From Chrysomallon squamiferum (Eukaryota > Mollusca > Gastropoda > Neomphalida > Peltospiridae), in NCBI GenBank assembly GCA_012295275.1, contig CM022667.1:20304410-20368409 (forward strand): DNA of 64,000 nucleotides. Reading direction: 5' to 3'. The notes under the pieces are model-generated. The model was not told the origin of the DNA and did no database searches. It saw nothing but the letters and a program-made list of their open reading frames with translations. Both the position numbers and the translations under genes were made by a program. Below are positions 63,296 through 64,000 of the stretch, one piece after another (within the stretch, counting starts at the first letter, position 1; each line of letters opens with the position of its first letter).

Positions 63296-64000
63296 GTCAG
63301 AGTTGTTCATTACAGCACACTTAAACAGACAGCGAGGAGAGTGCTCAGCAACTGCCATTTTGAGTTGTTTTAGTGAATAGAGCATTTCAGTCATGACTTC
63401 AGTGGTGAAGGATGTTTCTGTATCTTTAAAGCACTCAAAAAAAAAATATATATATTTTTGTGGTGCTTCATTATTGCATTGTATTAATTGATATGGTTAA
63501 ATGAAGATAAACTTTGTTTTGTTGCTGTTTAAAGTAGCATTCAGCAAATTATTTTTCAAATTTTGTGAAATATTACTTTATATTTTCTGCATGGAAAATA
63601 AAGATAAGTAATATACTGAAAAAAGTGAAATATATTCTAGCTTAAATACGGTAAAAAAAAAAAAGAATCTTAAACAAGATATGTGTTATATTTTTAAAAT
63701 ATTAGAACTGTAATATAATATATTATGTCATAGCCTGTACAGTATGTATTTGAGAACATCTGTCATTACAGAATCCTGGCTTACTGCACTGAATGCTGAT
63801 TTTAACAAATTATTAACTTGCTTGAAAACAAACTTTCTATCATATTCTGCATTAATTTAACCTCCTCTCTGATGCAGATACCTTTTCACTGCATTCAGAA
63901 AATATATAAACAAACTTCTAGGTTGACAAAAATATATAAAATAAAGTTTAAACATTTCTTTATTATTGTTAAAAATATCAGTTTTTATTTATCAGTTGAT
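63296..64000 (+). other. Start of TRAF7-like intron 2
   Basis: A+T-rich sequence with no further recognisable TRAF7 exon before the window ends. Presumed intron. Confidence 0.5.

Noticed and set aside
1-64000. tRNA, rRNA or other structured RNA genes
   Set aside because: None was recognised by eye; a covariance-model scan would be needed to exclude short ones.

Overview
This is animal nuclear DNA, strongly A+T-rich and full of microsatellites (AAT/TTA, CA/TG, TA, ACAT), with short GT-AG introns. Gene content and protein similarity point to a lophotrochozoan, most likely a mollusc; the species cannot be named from the sequence. No bacterial, organellar or complete viral gene was seen. Coding models were assembled by hand from exon translations, intron phases and splice sites. 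All phases agree across each gene, apart from three places where an exon is broken by an indel.

Layout from left to right: (1) the terminal exon of a Friend-of-GATA (FOG/ZFPM) zinc-finger cofactor, +, 619-3301, with one frameshift; (2) a NIPSNAP3-like mitochondrial protein, -, 5827-9158, six exons; (3) V-ATPase subunit d (ATP6V0D), +, 10206-14507, eight exons, divergent from NIPSNAP; (4) glycine cleavage H protein (GCSH), -, 18539-21641, five exons; (5) a large inverted repeat, 22160-23352; (6) a riboflavin transporter (SLC52A), -, 25357-27423, two exons; (7) the bromodomain SWI/SNF subunit BRD7/9, +, 28062-35343, fifteen exons, with one GC-AG intron and two frameshifts; (8) a TRIM-type RING/B-box/coiled-coil protein, -, 38021-41807, seven exons; (9) a gene-poor stretch, about 41.8-49.7 kb, rich in minisatellites and hAT-like debris; (10) an unrecognised four-exon small membrane protein, -, 49705-50821; (11) another gene-poor stretch; (12) the GPI-transamidase subunit PIGT, -, 54940-60577, ten exons; (13) the first two exons of a TRAF7-like RING protein, +, 62081-63295, which runs off the right end.

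The genes are mostly unrelated housekeeping functions: vesicle acidification, one-carbon metabolism, vitamin transport, GPI anchoring, chromatin and ubiquitin. Three head-to-head pairs (NIPSNAP/ATP6V0D, SLC52A/BRD7, PIGT/TRAF7-like) may share promoters. No operon-like system is evident. The observations most worth following are the unrecognised small membrane protein, the 1.2-kb inverted repeat, a decayed duplicate of the TRAF7-like exon 2, the GC-AG intron in BRD7, the duplicated 3'-flank hairpin of BRD7, and tandem repeats that carry copies of splice-site sequence.
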